From JAOUEA01 sp963810915 (GTDB taxonomy: Bacteria; Actinomycetota; UBA4738; HRBIN12): a DNA stretch of 64,000 nt. The position numbers were made by a program, and so were the translations under genes. This document shows, piece by piece, positions 9,968-21,429 of the stretch. Position 1 is the first letter of the stretch; the number at the start of each line of letters is the position of its first letter. The DNA lies in assembly GCA_963810915.1 (NCBI GenBank), contig CAWEPH010000001.1, positions 682,001 to 746,000 on the forward strand, written 5' to 3'. The notes below the pieces were generated by a model. The model was not told where the DNA came from and made no database searches. It saw only the letters and a list, made by a program, of their open reading frames with translations.

Positions 9968-10873
9968 TCAGCCGCGATGGAGGTCGCGGTGGGTGACGTG
10001 GGTGGGCAGGCCGCGTTCGCGGAAGAACCGGCTGAGCTCCTCGGTCACCACCACCGAGCGATGGTGCCCGCCCGTGCAGCCGACCGCGACGCTGAGGTAA
10101 GACTTCCCCTCGTCGATGTAGCCGGGCACGACGACGTCGAGGAGCCCTTCGAGCCGTTCCATGAATGCGCCGTATTGATCCTGGTCGCGGACGTAGTTCC
10201 GGACGCGCTCGTCGGTCCCCGGGAGCGGGCGGAGCTCCTCCACCCAGTGGGGGTTGGGCAGGAACCGGACGTCGAAGACCAGGTCCGCGTCGCGCGGTGT
10301 CCCGTACTTGAACCCGAACGAGACGATGCTCACGTGCAGCCCGGCCTCCGGTGGGGCGTCGGCGAACGCCTCCCGGATCCGGTCGCGCAGTTCGTGCGGC
10401 GTGAGTCCGCTGGAGTCGATGATGAGGTCGGCGTCGCCGCGCAGGCTCTCCATCATCAGGCGCTCCTTGCGGATGCCCTCGACCACCCGATCGGCCGGGG
10501 CGAGCGGATGCCGGCGCCGCGTGGCCTCGTAGCGGTTCACGAGATCGTCGTCGGCGGCCTCCAGGAACACGATGCGGTAGGCGATGGACAGATCCTTCAG
10601 CTCCTCCAGGGCCTTGGAGAGCTCCCCGAAGAACACCCCACCCCGCGCGTCCACCACGATCGCCACGCGCTGCGGACCGCCGGGACGTGCCGCGAGCTCC
10701 GCCATCTTGGGGAGCAGCGCCGGCGGGAGGTTGTCGACCACGAAGTAGCCCAGGTCCTCGAACGAGTGGGCGGCCTCGGAGCGGCCCGCGCCGGACAGAC
10801 CCGTGATGATGGTGAAGCCGGGCGCGGGCCGCGGCTCCTCGCCGGGGATCGTGATGACCTCCGCGTCGCCCAT
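9968..10873 (-). CDS. rapZ: RNase adapter / nucleotide-binding protein RapZ (YvcJ)
   Basis: P-loop protein of the RapZ/YvcJ family, 301 residues, binding ATP/GTP and regulatory RNA or metabolite ligands in relatives. Walker A GLSGAGRS at residues 25-32, followed by the family signature ALHSFEDLGYFVVDNLPP-like segment and the C-terminal SFGFKYGTPRDADLVFDVRFLPNPHW and AVGCTGGHHRSV motifs. The ATG overlaps the uvrC stop by one base (TGATG), so it is coupled to uvrC as in other actinobacteria. The usual downstream partners yvcK and whiA are absent; gap follows after 100 bp. Confidence 0.95.
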   Translation of the reverse strand: MGDAEVITIPGEEPRPAPGFTIITGLSGAGRSEAAHSFEDLGYFVVDNLPPALLPKMAELAARPGGPQRVAIVVDARGGVFFGELSKALEELKDLSIAYRIVFLEAADDDLVNRYEATRRRHPLAPADRVVEGIRKERLMMESLRGDADLIIDSSGLTPHELRDRIREAFADAPPEAGLHVSIVSFGFKYGTPRDADLVFDVRFLPNPHWVEELRPLPGTDERVRNYVRDQDQYGAFMERLEGLLDVVVPGYIDEGKSYLSVAVGCTGGHHRSVVVTEELSRFFRERGLPTHVTHRDLHRG

Positions 10874-12778
10874 CAGGCGCTCTCCCGTTCCTGGAGCTCG
10901 GGGGCGGGCGCGGGGGCGTCGGGCGCGCGCACGGTGTGCAGGCGCTCGTAGACGGCGCGCGCGATGTCGGGCCCCACGCCGGGCGTCGCGGCGATCTCCT
11001 CCGGCTCCGCCCGCTGCAGCCGCGCGAGCGAACCGAACCGCTTCAGCAGCGCCTTCTTGCGGGCGGGTCCGACGCCCGGCACGCCGTCGAGCGGCGAGGC
11101 CAGCGCACGCTTCTCGCGCTTCTGGCGGTGGTAGGTCACGGCGAACCGGTGCGCCTCGTCGCGCAGGTGCTGCAGGACGAAGAGCGCCTCCGATCCGCGC
11201 GGGATCATGAGCGGCTCGGGGTGGTCGGGGAAGTAGACCTCTTCGAGGCGCTTGGCGAGGCCCACGTGGGGGATCTGCAGGTGGAGGTCGGCGAGCACCT
11301 TCGAGGCCATGCCCAGCTGACCCCGCCCGCCATCCACCACGACCAGCGCGGGCGGATAGGAGAAGCGACGGCCCTTGCCGGGACGTTCCTCCTGCTCCTT
11401 CAGCAGCCGCGTGAACCGGCGTCGCAGCATCTCGTCCATGGAGGCGAAATCGTCCTGTCCGGCCACCCCCTTGATCTGGAAGCGGCGGTAGTCGGAGCGC
11501 TTCGGGAGGCCGTCCTCGAACACCACCATCGATCCGACCTTGTCCGTGGGACCCAGGTTGGAGATGTCGTAGCACTCGATGCGCAGCGGCGCCTGCTCCA
11601 GCCCGAGGCGCTCGGCGAGCTCGGCCAGCGCCCGCGACCGCGCCCCGAAGTCGCTCGCACGCTTCAGCTTGTGCCGATGGAAGGCCTCGGCGGCGTTCTG
11701 GTTCACGACCTCCATCAGCTTGCGTTTGGCACCGCGCTCGGGGACCGCGATGGTCACCCTGGTGCCGCGCCGCGACGACAGCCAGGCCTGCAGGACCTCG
11801 CGCCCCGACGGAAGGTCGGGCACGAGCACCCGGGGCGGGACCTCCTCACGTTCCATGTAGAGCTGCCGGACGAAGGAGGCCACCAGCTCTTCCCGCGTGA
11901 GGTCCTCGACGCGATCCACGACCCAGCCCTTGCGCCCCAGGACGCGTCCGCCGCGCACGACGAACACCTGGAACGCCGCCTCCAGGTCGTCTTCGGCCAT
12001 GCCGATCACGTCGAGGTCCTCGGGCTGCGTGAGCACCATCTCCTGGGCCTCCATCGCGCGGCGCGCGGCCGCGAGCTGGTCACGCATCTTGGCAGCCTGC
12101 TCGTACTCCTGCCGCTCGGCGGCCTCCTTCATCTGGCGGTCCAGCCGGGCGAGCACCGGGCGGGTATTGCCCGCGAGGAAGTCCGCGAGGGCGTCCACCT
12201 GCTGCGCGGTAGGAAGCCTCCGTGACCCCGGTGGCCTCCGGCACGCACGGCCCCGCGCAGCGCCCGATGTCGTAGTAGAGACAGGGGCGGCCCGATCGCG
12301 AACGCTGGTCGAAGAACGCGTTGGAGCACGTGCGGACCGGGAACACGCGGGTGACCGCGTCGAGCGTGTCGCGGATGGCCCACGCGTGCCCGTACGGGCC
12401 GAAGTAACGGACGTTCTTCCGCTTGGCGCCGCGCAGCACCTGGGCACGCGGCCACGTCTCGCCCACCGTGAGCGCCAGGTACGGGTAGGACTTGTCGTCG
12501 CGGTACCGGACGTTGAACCGCGGCTTGTGCCGTTGGATCAGGTTGTACTCGAGCATCAACGCGTCGACCTCGCCCGAGGCGAGCATCCACTCGACGCTCT
12601 CCGCGGCGTTCACCATCGCCTCGGTGCGCGGATGCAGCGGACGGCTCCAGTAGTTGGCCAGGCGCTTGCGCAGCGACCGAGCCTTCCCCACGTAGACCAC
12701 ACGACCGTCCCCGTCGCGGAAGAGATACGCGCCGGGCAGGTCGGGGACGCTGGAGGCAACCGGGCGAGGGACGCTCAC
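10873..12778 (-). CDS. uvrC: Excinuclease ABC subunit C (frameshifted)
   Basis: Dual-incision nuclease of nucleotide excision repair, about 634 residues when joined. GIY-YIG domain at the N-terminus (PGAYLFRDGDGRVVYVGKARSLRKRLANYW), UVR motif (RLDRQMKEAAERQEYEQAAKMRDQL), the RNase-H-like second nuclease with ECYDISNLGPTDKVGSMVVFEDG and VVDGGRGQLGMA, and tandem HhH motifs at the end (VPGVGPARKKALLKRFG). The frame changes near 12201-12210, just before the UVR motif; one extra base there would restore it. GTG start at 12776-12778 with a TAGGAT box 6 nt upstream and no Shine-Dalgarno, so probably leaderless. Coupled to rapZ. Confidence 0.93.
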
Positions 12779-12784
12779 CCGGTC

Positions 12785-12790
12785 ATCCTA
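12785..12790 (-). promoter_or_regulatory. -10 box of leaderless uvrC transcript
   Basis: TAGGAT on the minus strand, six nucleotides before the uvrC GTG. With a normal -10 to start-site distance, transcription would begin at the start codon. Confidence 0.5.
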
Positions 12791-12831
12791 GACCCGGGCC
12801 GGGACAAGGCCCGGAAGGCGCCTCCCGGGCG

Positions 12832-14577
12832 TTACTTGCCCTTGCCTTTGACCACCACGAACTGCCCGAACATCGAGGTGGGGTGGGCGTCGCACTGGAA
12901 GAAGTAGGTGCCGGCGTCGAGCGGCTTCACCGGCAGCTTCTGCACGACGGGCCCCGCTGCGAGCTGGGTGGACGCGAGACTGTCGCCGCCCTGGGCCGTG
13001 AAGAGGTCGAAGTTGTGGGTGACGCCCGTGTCCTTGTTGTCGAAGTTCACCGTGAAGTTCGTACCCGCGTCGGCCACGAGGCAGTTGGTGTCGAAGGCGA
13101 TGTTCTGCGCGGAGATGTCGAGGGCGACCTTGCCGTCCGCGCCGCAGGTGGGACCGGACGGCGGGACGACCCCACCGGACGGCGTCGGGCTGGGCGCCGC
13201 GATCGGCAGTTCCTGGACGTCGCCCTGGATGCCCATCCGCAGGTCCTGATTCTCCACCCCGTACCAGGCCACGTAGACGAAGGCCCCGTCGGGCGAGACG
13301 GCCACGGAAGGGTACTGGCCGTCGACGGTGGCGGTGGTCGCCACGGGGGTGAACGTGGTCCCGTCGCCGGAGGAGAGCACCACGCTGTCGGTGGCGCCGT
13401 CGTAGTAGCTGACGTAGAGCGTGCCGTTGTCGTCGACCGCCACGCCCGTCGTCTGGGCGAAGTTGCCGGTTGACAGCGACAGCGGGGCGGCGGGAGAGGC
13501 GGACGGCGAGGCGGAGGATCCTTCAGCGACCACGGCCGGCGAAGCCGGCGCCGCGTCCGCGACCTTCGACGTGCTCCACGTGGTCCCGTCGCCCACCGAG
13601 AGATCGACGGCGCCCTTGCCGTCGTAGTAGCTCAGGTACACCTTCCCGTCCTTGCCCACCGCGAGGTCGAGGCCTCCACCCGTGACGCCGCCGGTCACGG
13701 TCGCCACGGTCCACCCTGCTCCGGTCTTGGTCGCCGCGTAGAGGGTGTTCGAACCCGGGTCGACGTAGGCGACCACGGGACCGTTCGGCGTGACGCCGAT
13801 CTGGGTGGGCCCGGGCTGTGCGCAGCCGCTGCAGAGCGGGAGCGAGGCCACCGTATCCGTCGTCCACTTCGTCTCCGCCTTGGTGGCCACCCGGATCTCG
13901 AGCTTCTGTGTGATGAGCGCGTAGGCCACCCACGGAACGTTCTTGTCGTCCACGGCGACCGACGAGCGGCCGATGGGGCCGGCGAGCCGGAGCCCGCCGT
14001 ACCCGTAGTCGTACAGCTGCTCGACCGTGAAGGATCCGGTGGCGGGACCGTAGCCGTAGTACACGCCGTCCTTGCCGGTCCACACCACGTGCTTGCCCCC
14101 GGTCGCGTCGAGCGCGATGTCGGTGCCGTTCGTGTTGGCCGGCGTCGCGCCGACGAGCGAGGGCTCCGTCGCGGGTCCGTAGGGGATGGTCACGCCCGAC
14201 GGTGTGTCGCGGACCTGGGCAGCCGCACCACGCGTCCACACGCCGTCCGAGGAGAGGCTGGCCACGCCCACGGCGGCGCCGTCCTCGGCGGCCTTCCCGT
14301 TCGCCGCCGCGGTCGTGATGTATGGGGCGCCGATCGGCCGCGTGATGGGGATATCGCCCGGCTTCACCTGGGCGGGGAAGATGAAGTACGACAGGTATGG
14401 GTTGCCGTCTTTGTCCACCGTGACCGCGTTGCCGAGGCCCGCGTCGTCCGCGAAGTCGGCCACCATCGGGATGAACCGGGGGCCCGAGCCCGGGGAGACG
14501 TCACCGGGGGTGGTATCGCTGCACGCAGCGAGGAAGAACGTTGCCGCGCACGTGAGGATCAGGAGTCGCTTGGACAC
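12832..14577 (-). CDS. Secreted lipoprotein: repeat-rich region plus C-terminal cupredoxin
   Basis: 581-residue exported protein of unrecorded function. Lipoprotein signal with lipobox FLAAC (Cys19). Residues about 40-455 contain repeated beta-strand units of the type VDDNGTLYVSYYDG, KDGKVYLSYYDGKG and SPDGAFVYVAWYG, resembling a beta-propeller. A Pro/Ser-rich linker with PSPTPSGGVVPPSG follows. Residues about 478-581 form a cupredoxin-like domain with a complete type-1 copper set: His521 (VTHNF), Cys562, His565 and Met569 in QCDAHPTSM. Cys478 and Cys499 could form a disulfide. GTG start at 14575-14577. Likely an extracytoplasmic copper or electron-transfer protein; function is inference. Confidence 0.8.
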   Translation of the reverse strand: MSKRLLILTCAATFFLAACSDTTPGDVSPGSGPRFIPMVADFADDAGLGNAVTVDKDGNPYLSYFIFPAQVKPGDIPITRPIGAPYITTAAANGKAAEDGAAVGVASLSSDGVWTRGAAAQVRDTPSGVTIPYGPATEPSLVGATPANTNGTDIALDATGGKHVVWTGKDGVYYGYGPATGSFTVEQLYDYGYGGLRLAGPIGRSSVAVDDKNVPWVAYALITQKLEIRVATKAETKWTTDTVASLPLCSGCAQPGPTQIGVTPNGPVVAYVDPGSNTLYAATKTGAGWTVATVTGGVTGGGLDLAVGKDGKVYLSYYDGKGAVDLSVGDGTTWSTSKVADAAPASPAVVAEGSSASPSASPAAPLSLSTGNFAQTTGVAVDDNGTLYVSYYDGATDSVVLSSGDGTTFTPVATTATVDGQYPSVAVSPDGAFVYVAWYGVENQDLRMGIQGDVQELPIAAPSPTPSGGVVPPSGPTCGADGKVALDISAQNIAFDTNCLVADAGTNFTVNFDNKDTGVTHNFDLFTAQGGDSLASTQLAAGPVVQKLPVKPLDAGTYFFQCDAHPTSMFGQFVVVKGKGK

Positions 14578-14603
14578 GTCGGCGGGGATACTAGCAACTC
14601 ACG

Positions 14604-17481
<2,878 letters not shown>

Positions 17482-17515
17482 ACGGGACCAAGTGTAGTGG
17501 CGGCCCCGGACACGC

Positions 17516-17521
17516 TAGGCT
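17516..17521 (+). promoter_or_regulatory. -10 box of leaderless transcript
   Basis: TAGGCT seven nucleotides before the ATG at 17529. It lies in the 47-bp divergent gap with uvrA; no Shine-Dalgarno sequence is present. Confidence 0.45.
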
Positions 17522-17528
17522 CCCCGAC

Positions 17529-17804
17529 ATGACCACCCGCGACGAGCTCGAATCCGTCCCGACCGAGGCACTGCACGACCGCGCCATCACCCTCGCGAAG
17601 CACCGCTTCGACGTCGGGTTCCTGTGGCGCCTGGTGAAGGCGCTCCCGGTCGCCGAGGAGGTCATCGGCGACGACCAGCGCAGCAAGACGGACATCGTGC
17701 GGCCGCTGGCGCTGATCAACGACTACTACGACGCGGGCGAGGGCGAGCTCGGCGAGGTCCTGCGCCCGATGTACGTCGACTACCTCGTGGAGCACGAACA
17801 CTGA
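17529..17804 (+). CDS. Small conserved-looking protein of unknown function
   Basis: 91 residues, acidic, soluble, predicted mostly helical, no signal peptide or membrane segment. I do not recognise a family. The sequence has strongly polar, codon-biased composition and a central ITLAKHRFDVGFLWRLVKALPVAEEV segment. Support for it being real: a leaderless-type promoter 7 nt upstream, normal third-position GC bias, and a CTGA overlap with the following transporter gene, which suggests translational coupling. It may assist or regulate the ChrA-type transporter, but that is guesswork from position. Confidence 0.65.
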   Translation: MTTRDELESVPTEALHDRAITLAKHRFDVGFLWRLVKALPVAEEVIGDDQRSKTDIVRPLALINDYYDAGEGELGEVLRPMYVDYLVEHEH

Positions 17805-19156
17805 GCGACGCCGACGGGCCGCGGGTTCCGTTCCGCGAGGCCCTCCGGTTCTGGGTGAAGCTCGGGTTCATCAACTTCGGCGGTCCGAGCGGCCAGATCT
17901 CGCTGATGCACGAGGAGCTCGTGGAGCGCCGTCGCTGGATCGGTGAGGGCCGCTTCCTGCACGCGCTCTCCTTCTGCATGTTGCTCCCCGGACCGGAGGC
18001 CCAGCAGCTCGCGATCTACGTGGGCTGGCTGCTGCACAAGGTGCGCGGCGGCGTGGTGGCGGGCGTGGCGTTCGTGCTCCCGAGCTGCTTCCTGATGCTC
18101 GTGCTGTCGTGGACCTATGCGGTCCACGGCGACGTCAACTGGGTGGCGGGCCTGTTCGCGGGCCTGTCGGCGGGCGTCCTCGGGATGGTCTTCGCGGCGC
18201 TCCTGCGGATCGGCGCGCGCACGCTGACGAGCGGCGTGGCCGTGGCGCTCGCCGTGGCGTCGTTCGTCGGGATCTTCTTGTTCGGGGTCCCCTTCCCCGT
18301 GGTCGTGTTCGGCGCCGGGCTGCTGGGCTACGTGGCCGCGCGGACACGGCCGGGCTGGATCCACGTGCCCGCGGAGCTGGGCGCCGACGACGCGGGCGCG
18401 GCGATCGACGACGCCGCGGTGGCGGCGCCCCACACCCAGCCGTCGGTGCGCCGGGTGCTCACGACGCTCGTCGTCGGGATGGCGGTGTGGTGGCTGCCCT
18501 TGCTGGCCGTGATCGCCTGGCGCGGTCCGGGCGACACGATCACGCAGGAGGCCCTCTTCTTCTCGACCGCGGCGATCGTGACGTTCGGGGGCGCGTACGC
18601 GGTGCTCGCCTACGTGAACCAGGCGGCCGTCTACCGCTTCGGGTGGATGACGCCGTCCGACGTCGTCGCCGGCCTCGGTCTCGCGGAGTCCACCCCGGGT
18701 CCGCTCATCATGGTCACGCAGTTCGTGGGATTCCTGGCCGCCTACCGGAACCCGGGCGACCTCACCCCCGTCGCCGCCGGCGTGATCGGCTCAGCGGTCA
18801 CGGTCTGGGCCGTCTTCGCCCCGTGCTTCCTGCTGGTGTTCCTGGGGGCGCCGTACGTGGAGCGCCTGCGGGCAAACCGCCGGCTCGGCGCGGCGCTCGG
18901 CGCCATCACCGGAGCGGTGGTGGGCGTGATCGCGAGCCTCGCGCTCACCTTCGCCGTGAACGTCCTGTTCAGCTCCGTGACCTTGCGCACCCCCTTCGGC
19001 GCCCAGGTGCCCGTGCCTGACCTCGCGACCCTCGAGCCGTTCGCCTTGGTGGTGGCCGTGGCGTCCTTCGTGGCGATCCGCCGGTTCCGACTGAACCCCG
19101 CGATCGTGGCTCTGGCCTGCGGGGCTGCGGGTCTCGTGCGTGCGCTGGTGACTTGA
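17801..19156 (+). CDS. chrA: ChrA-family (CHR) ion transporter
   Basis: Membrane protein of the chromate ion transporter family, about 451 residues with two homologous halves. N-half: VKLGFINFGGPSGQISLMHEELV and FCMLLPGPEAQQLAIYVGWL; C-half: IVTFGGAYAVLAYV and GLGLAESTPGPLIMVTQFVGF. About ten hydrophobic segments. Members export chromate or sulfate-like oxyanions; the true substrate here is unknown. The start is uncertain: homology begins right after the upstream stop, and the only candidate is CTG at 17801 in a CTGA overlap with the upstream stop. A lost or inserted base near 17800 is an alternative. Downstream ATG/GTG codons would remove the conserved first segment. Confidence 0.87.
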   Translation: MSDADGPRVPFREALRFWVKLGFINFGGPSGQISLMHEELVERRRWIGEGRFLHALSFCMLLPGPEAQQLAIYVGWLLHKVRGGVVAGVAFVLPSCFLMLVLSWTYAVHGDVNWVAGLFAGLSAGVLGMVFAALLRIGARTLTSGVAVALAVASFVGIFLFGVPFPVVVFGAGLLGYVAARTRPGWIHVPAELGADDAGAAIDDAAVAAPHTQPSVRRVLTTLVVGMAVWWLPLLAVIAWRGPGDTITQEALFFSTAAIVTFGGAYAVLAYVNQAAVYRFGWMTPSDVVAGLGLAESTPGPLIMVTQFVGFLAAYRNPGDLTPVAAGVIGSAVTVWAVFAPCFLLVFLGAPYVERLRANRRLGAALGAITGAVVGVIASLALTFAVNVLFSSVTLRTPFGAQVPVPDLATLEPFALVVAVASFVAIRRFRLNPAIVALACGAAGLVRALVT

Positions 19157-19164
19157 GGCTGCGC

Positions 19165-19170
19165 TAGGCT
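19165..19170 (+). promoter_or_regulatory. -10 box of leaderless transcript
   Basis: TAGGCT six nucleotides before the ATG at 19177, just after the chrA stop. No Shine-Dalgarno sequence. The same hexamer at nearly the same distance precedes the genes at 17529 and 21367. Confidence 0.5.
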
Positions 19171-19176
19171 CGGCGC

Positions 19177-20335
19177 ATGACCGACGCGCGCGCGCTCGAG
19201 GACTACCGCGACGAGTTCCCGGTCCTCGCCCGCAAGACCTACCTGATCAGCGCCTCGCTGGGACCGGTCTCCGATCGCGCGCTCGCGATGCTGGATGGCT
19301 ACCTCGAGGCATGGGCCTCGAAGGGCGCGCCCGATCACGTCTGGTTCGAGGACATCTTCCCCAGGATGCGCGGCCTGAAGGCAACCTTCGCCGGGCTGGC
19401 GGGATGCGTCCCCGATGAGGTCGCGATCACGACGAACATCTCCGTGGCACTGTCCACGGTGGCCTCCGCGCTCGAGCTCACCGGCGAGCGGAACCGCATC
19501 ATCCTGAGCGAGCTGGACTTCCCCACCGACGGGCACGTCTGGCTCGCCTGGGCGCACAAGACCGGCGCCGAGATCGTCTGGCTCCGCAGCCCCGACGGCT
19601 TGACGATCCCGCTCGAGGCCTACGACGAGGCGATCGACGACCGCACGGCCGTCGTGATGGTGAACCGGGTGCTCTACCGCTCGAGCGCGATCATCGACGC
19701 GAAGGCCGTCTGCGCGATGGCGCGCGAGCGCGGCGCGCTCTCCTTCGTCGACGACTACCACGGGATCGGCATCGTCCCCCTGGATCTGCACGATCTTGGC
19801 TGCGACCTGTACACGGCGGGCACCCTGAAGTGGCTGTGCGGCGGCCCAGGGATGGTGTTCCTCTACGCGCGCCGCGAGCTGCTGCCGACCCTCGAGCCCG
19901 CGGTCACGGGCTGGTTCGCCACCGAGGAGCCCTTCTCGTTCGACACGCAGCACCTGGCCTACCATCCGACGGCCCGGCGGCTCGAGCACGGCACGCCGCC
20001 CGCCCCGGTCTTCTTCCTGGCTCAGGGGGGTCTCGACATCATCTGCGAGGTGGGCGTCGAGCGGATCCGTGCGCGCCAGGGCGCGCTCACGGACCACGTG
20101 ATCGAGCGCGCCGATGCCCTGGGGCTGCCGGTGCGCACCCCGCGCGAGGCCGCCGGACGGGGCGGCGTGGTGAACGTGGGCGTCGGGTCCGATGCCGAGC
20201 GCGATCTGCCATGCGCTGCTCGAGCGCGACGTCTGCACGGACTTCCGCGGCGACGGTCTTCGGATCAGCCCGCACTTCTTCAACGCGGAGGCCGACATCG
20301 ACCGCTGCTTCGACGAGCTCGGTGCCCTCCTCTAG
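19177..20335 (+). CDS. PLP-dependent class V aminotransferase/kynureninase-like enzyme (frameshifted)
   Basis: Fold-type I PLP enzyme of the class V (kynureninase/SufS/isopenicillin-N-epimerase-like) group, about 385 residues. PLP Lys218 lies in GTLKWLCGGPG and the cofactor Asp in SFVDDYHGIG (residues 192-193); ITTNISVALSTVASAL resembles the phosphate loop. The frame is lost at 20195-20203: deleting one G (GAGCGCG to GACGCG) restores a sensible C-terminus AICHALLERDVCTDFRGDGLRIS... ending in TAG at 20333-20335. Convergent with the amidohydrolase, only 6 bp away. The substrate cannot be deduced; kynureninase is possible, but no kyn neighbours are present. Confidence 0.82.
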
Positions 20336-20341
20336 TCCGCC

Positions 20342-21367
20342 TCAGACTACCTGGCCCGCCCGCACCACCAGGCTGAGCTCCGCAAGCGTCTCGAAGCCGG
20401 CCAACGGGCTGTCCTCGGCGCCGATCAGGTCGGCCGGCGCCCCGGGTTCCAGAGGCGCGCGCACCATGGCCTGGAGGACCTGCTCCGTGGTGAGGCCGGC
20501 GTCGCGGAGGTGGTGGAGCTCGGTGACGTGGATCCCCGGGCGGGATCGGACCGTTGCCGAGATCCGTGCCGTAGCGCACCTCGCCCCCCTCGGCCAGGAA
20601 ACGGCGGAGGTTGTCCCGCGCGGTTCGCAGCGCGGGCGTGTCGCGTCCGTACGCGTGGATGTCCAGGGTGGAGACCCAGCGCATCCGCGCCGCGGCCGCG
20701 GCGACCACGTCGTCGCTGAGACGGTGGGTCCACGGGGTGTGCGCGAGCTCGTCGACGCCGGCGCCCAGGGCGCGCTCGACCTGCCCCTCGCCCTGCGCGT
20801 GCGCGGTGACGGGCAGATCCGCGGCGTGGGCCGCGTCGCAGACCGCCATCAGCGCGGCGTCGCCCAGGGGCGGGCCCGCCTCCTCGTTCAGCGAGACCTT
20901 GATGGCCGCGGCGCCGAGCGACGCCAGCTCCGCCACGGCGGCGGCGGCCTCCTCGGGGAGACGAGACCTCCCGGCCGGTTCCCGCGGGCGCCCACGAGGC
21001 TGCGGTCGGGTATCCGCCGGGAGCCGTGAGCATGGGGCCCGCGGCGCGGATCAGCGGGCCGTTGAACGACAGGAGCTCGGAGGCGTCGGCGAGCGCGAAG
21101 ATCCGATCGGTCGGCCAGGCGAGATCCCGCACGGCCGTGACTCCGCGCCGCAGGACGGCGACCGGGTCGCTCAGCTCGATATGGACGTGCCGGTCGGCGG
21201 CCGCCGGCATCAGGAACCCGACCGTCACGACGCGCGCGTCGTCGGGGACGGGATGCACGCGCCCGACCTCCGCGATCGACCCCGCCCTCGCAGACGACCT
21301 GCACGTCGGGCGTGAGCCGGCCCGGTCCGAGCCATGCGTGCGCGGCACGGAGCACGAGTCGGGTCAT
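20342..21367 (-). CDS. Metal-dependent amidohydrolase, imidazolonepropionase-like (multiply frameshifted)
   Basis: Amidohydrolase-superfamily hydrolase, about 340 residues when read across three shifts (near 21278-21285, 20954-20960 and 20535-20542, each a G/C homopolymer one base too long). Joined sequence shows the metal-ligand set: ADRHVHIEL (HxH), AAIKVSLNEEAG (possible bridging Lys), VTAHAQGEG (His), ELAHTPW (His) and RYGTDLGNG (Asp). ATG start at 21365-21367 with TAGGCT six nucleotides upstream, so likely leaderless. Three independent shifts could also mean true decay, but every catalytic residue survives, favouring sequencing error. Substrate unknown; relatives hydrolyse cyclic amides or dipeptides. 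Confidence 0.75.
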
Positions 21368-21373
21368 GGGCGG

Positions 21374-21379
21374 AGCCTA
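21374..21379 (-). promoter_or_regulatory. -10 box of leaderless amidohydrolase transcript
   Basis: TAGGCT on the minus strand, six nucleotides before the ATG at 21367. Confidence 0.5.
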
Positions 21380-21392
21380 GCCGGACCGCGCC

Positions 21393-21408
21393 GACCGGGC
21401 CTCCGGTC
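21393..21408 (-). terminator. Short hairpin after uvrB
   Basis: GACCGG-GCCT-CCGGTC inverted repeat (6-bp arms, 4-nt loop) about 21 nt past the uvrB stop on the minus strand and before the amidohydrolase promoter. No U-run; weak terminator candidate. Confidence 0.3.
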
Positions 21409-21429
21409 ACCCGCGATGAGCCGGGATCC

